A stretch of 64,000 nucleotides of DNA from contig NZ_JAIUJS010000003.1 in the NCBI RefSeq assembly GCF_020166345.1, positions 124,001 through 188,000 of the forward strand. Reading direction: 5' to 3'. Position 1 is the stretch's first letter. Every line of letters starts with the position of its first letter. Origin of the DNA: Winogradskyella vincentii. Lineage in GTDB: Bacteria > Bacteroidota > Bacteroidia > Flavobacteriales > Flavobacteriaceae. A program made the position numbers and the translations under genes. The notes below the pieces were generated by a model, which worked only from the letters and a program-made list of their open reading frames with translations, made no database searches and was not told the origin of the DNA. This document shows positions 62,494-64,000 of this stretch, in pieces.

Positions 62494-64000
62494 TTATCCT
62501 GCTTCTGCGTTATTATTAATCAAATCAATGATTTTAACAATTTTTGTTACGTCTGCATCATTTTCAAAAACACCTATTAAGCCCTGATCATTAAGATCTG
62601 TAAACGGTGGCTCAAACAGCATTTGTTTATCTATTGTACCGTTTTTAGTAAGGTAAGACATAACTGTTCTAATAAAAGTGATCTGATCTGCTCTTAAATT
62701 ACCTGTTTGTAAGAAATCTGCAAAGGCTTCATTTACTGTGTGCTCATTGAGGCCTGTAATACTTCTGATAAAACTCCCTAGAGGCTGTTCACCATACTGC
62801 TTAACAAAATCTTCTTTAGTTCCTGCAACACTTTCTGTAAACATCATTTTCTCTAATTCGTTAAGCTCATCTTTAGTAATAGCTATATTATTGCACAGCT
62901 TATGTATTGTTAAATGATCTTTATTTTTTCTTATGTAGGTTTCAACTCGGTCTTTGTAAGATTTGAGGGTGATATATGTTTTAACCGGTTCACCAACAAC
63001 AATATTTTCTAAATCAATTTGATCTGTAAAATGTGTAACAACAACTTTCTGTTTTTTTATGTCCAAATATTTTATGAGCTCTCGAAGTGCAACCCTTAAC
63101 TCTTCTAGCTTCTTTACATTAATGGTCTCCCAATATTGTTCTGTCTGCACATCTTTAATTAACCCAAGGTTAGCTACAATGTCTGGAATACCAGTTTTTC
63201 CCTGTAGAGCTGTGGCAATATTAGAAATCTTAGTGATGTATTTACCTGTATTACCGGATCCAGAGAGCAGTAATAATTGATAAATAAGTACAAGAATATC
63301 AAATCGTCGTGCTAATTCATCATCATCTTTGTTCGCAGGCTGTAAATGTGATAGATGTGTATTTATTTCTTGTACATCACCTTTAGAAAGATTGAGCCAT
63401 TTTGATTTATTGCTGTACTCTGTGACATACCTCAACTGTTTTCTTACAACAAACCTATTGTGATCTAGATTTTTGATACTCGCATGAAGCTCTTCTAAAT
63501 ATTTATCTCTGATTTCTATCTGCTCATCTGTCTTATCTGGAATATCTGAGATTAACTGTGTCACCTTTAGTTTAGCTTCAAAGATTTGTTGCAGTAAAGG
63601 CTTAACATTAGAAGCGTTTGCACCATCTGGATGTTCATCAAAAAACTCAAAGTTTTGGCAGTAATCAAAGATTAAAAACTCTTTTTTATCTTCACCTGGG
63701 CCAAATAAATCTGGACATAATCGTGTACCTCTACCTATCATCTGCCAGAATTTAGAAGCACTTCTTACTAGTTTAAAAAATACCAAATTCACTACTCTAG
63801 GTGCATCTACACCTGTATCCATCATGTCAACAGAGACAGCTATTTGTGGATCTTGTTCCTGATAGGGATCTACAAACTTTTCTAATAGATCCTGTGCTTT
63901 TGTTTCGTAGTTATCTATTACCCTTAGAAACTTTCCACCATATTCCGGATAGTTTTTATTAAACCGTTCTTCAATAAAGATAGCATGCTTATGATTTTTA
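62494..64000 (-). CDS. hsdR: type I restriction enzyme R subunit-like helicase (5' end outside window)
   Basis: The frame stays open to the right edge, so only the C-terminal ~500 residues are seen; an internal Met at 63825 is not the start. DMMDTGVDAPRVVNLVFFK is helicase motif V and QMIGRGTRL motif VI of superfamily 2 (DEAD-like) translocases, followed by FLIFDYCQNFEFF, typical of EcoEI-type HsdR. The long C-terminal domain is helical. It should cut foreign DNA together with HsdM and HsdS, expected beyond the window. It lies on the presumed tRNA-Arg island. Confidence 0.88.
   Translation of the reverse strand, partial: KNHKHAIFIEERFNKNYPEYGGKFLRVIDNYETKAQDLLEKFVDPYQEQDPQIAVSVDMMDTGVDAPRVVNLVFFKLVRSASKFWQMIGRGTRLCPDLFGPGEDKKEFLIFDYCQNFEFFDEHPDGANASNVKPLLQQIFEAKLKVTQLISDIPDKTDEQIEIRDKYLEELHASIKNLDHNRFVVRKQLRYVTEYSNKSKWLNLSKGDVQEINTHLSHLQPANKDDDELARRFDILVLIYQLLLLSGSGNTGKYITKISNIATALQGKTGIPDIVANLGLIKDVQTEQYWETINVKKLEELRVALRELIKYLDIKKQKVVVTHFTDQIDLENIVVGEPVKTYITLKSYKDRVETYIRKNKDHLTIHKLCNNIAITKDELNELEKMMFTESVAGTKEDFVKQYGEQPLGSFIRSITGLNEHTVNEAFADFLQTGNLRADQITFIRTVMSYLTKNGTIDKQMLFEPPFTDLNDQGLIGVFENDADVTKIVKIIDLINNNAEAG

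Noticed and set aside
1..64000. CRISPR arrays, insertion sequences, prophage or rRNA
   Set aside because: No regularly spaced repeats, transposase, phage structural genes or rRNA sequence seen by eye.

Overview
The window is about two-thirds A+T and reads as chromosome of a member of the Bacteroidota, most likely a marine Flavobacteriaceae. Supporting signs are -7 boxes of the TAnnTTTG type instead of sigma-70 promoters, few Shine-Dalgarno sequences, a type IX secretion C-terminal sorting domain (32888-33973), many small lipoproteins, a fused ThrA, and family members such as DUF2853, DUF2490 and a stand-alone HSDR_N protein. Genus cannot be fixed from the sequence alone. Region by region: 1-3907 is the end of a DUF2891 gene followed by an NRAMP-like carrier and the 5-oxoprolinase genes pxpABC. 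3994-8650 holds small envelope proteins, a histidine kinase without a nearby response regulator, panB and an RluA-type pseudouridine synthase. 8824-15841 holds dnaK, an rRNA methyltransferase, a nitronate monooxygenase behind a perfect 24-bp palindrome, and small enzymes. 15836-28636 is a loose menaquinone cluster: menI-menF-menD, menB-menA, menC-(CPBP protease)-menE, interleaved with DUF2853, CvfB, a metallo-beta-lactamase-fold protein, a sterol-desaturase/SDR pair and a DUF2490 protein. MenH and MenG are not in the window. 28723-34590 holds envelope proteins, a glycosyltransferase, holA and a T9SS cargo protein. 34756-38015 is a four-subunit 2-oxoacid:ferredoxin oxidoreductase operon and a CBS-domain gene, each preceded by an FNR/CRP-like dyad. 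38185-42874 is the threonine operon thrA-thrB-thrC (minus strand), preceded by a promoter and a short leader ORF with Thr/Ile codons, so attenuation is likely. 43211-59742 is housekeeping: nnr, a TlpA-like lipoprotein, hutH, clpC, gyrA, a TPR protein, an NlpC/P60 peptidase, a thiolase, a PgpH-type HD hydrolase and a polyphosphate-glucokinase-like ROK protein. At 59806-59879 there is a tRNA-Arg(TCT) whose 5' acceptor strand no longer pairs with its 3' strand. Everything to its right (odd lipoproteins, a DUF1566-like small protein, a stretch rich in inverted repeats, and a type I restriction HsdR running off the window edge) looks like an integrated genomic island whose left attachment site is this tRNA. 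The observations most worth a second look are the tRNA-Arg island junction with its 9-bp repeats, the thr leader/attenuator, the NRAMP-like carrier that has lost the metal-binding motifs yet sits in the 5-oxoprolinase operon, the shared ATGAT-N4-ATCAT dyads around the oxidoreductase operon, and the perfect palindromes before the nitronate monooxygenase and dnaK genes. No CRISPR array, insertion sequence, prophage or rRNA was seen.
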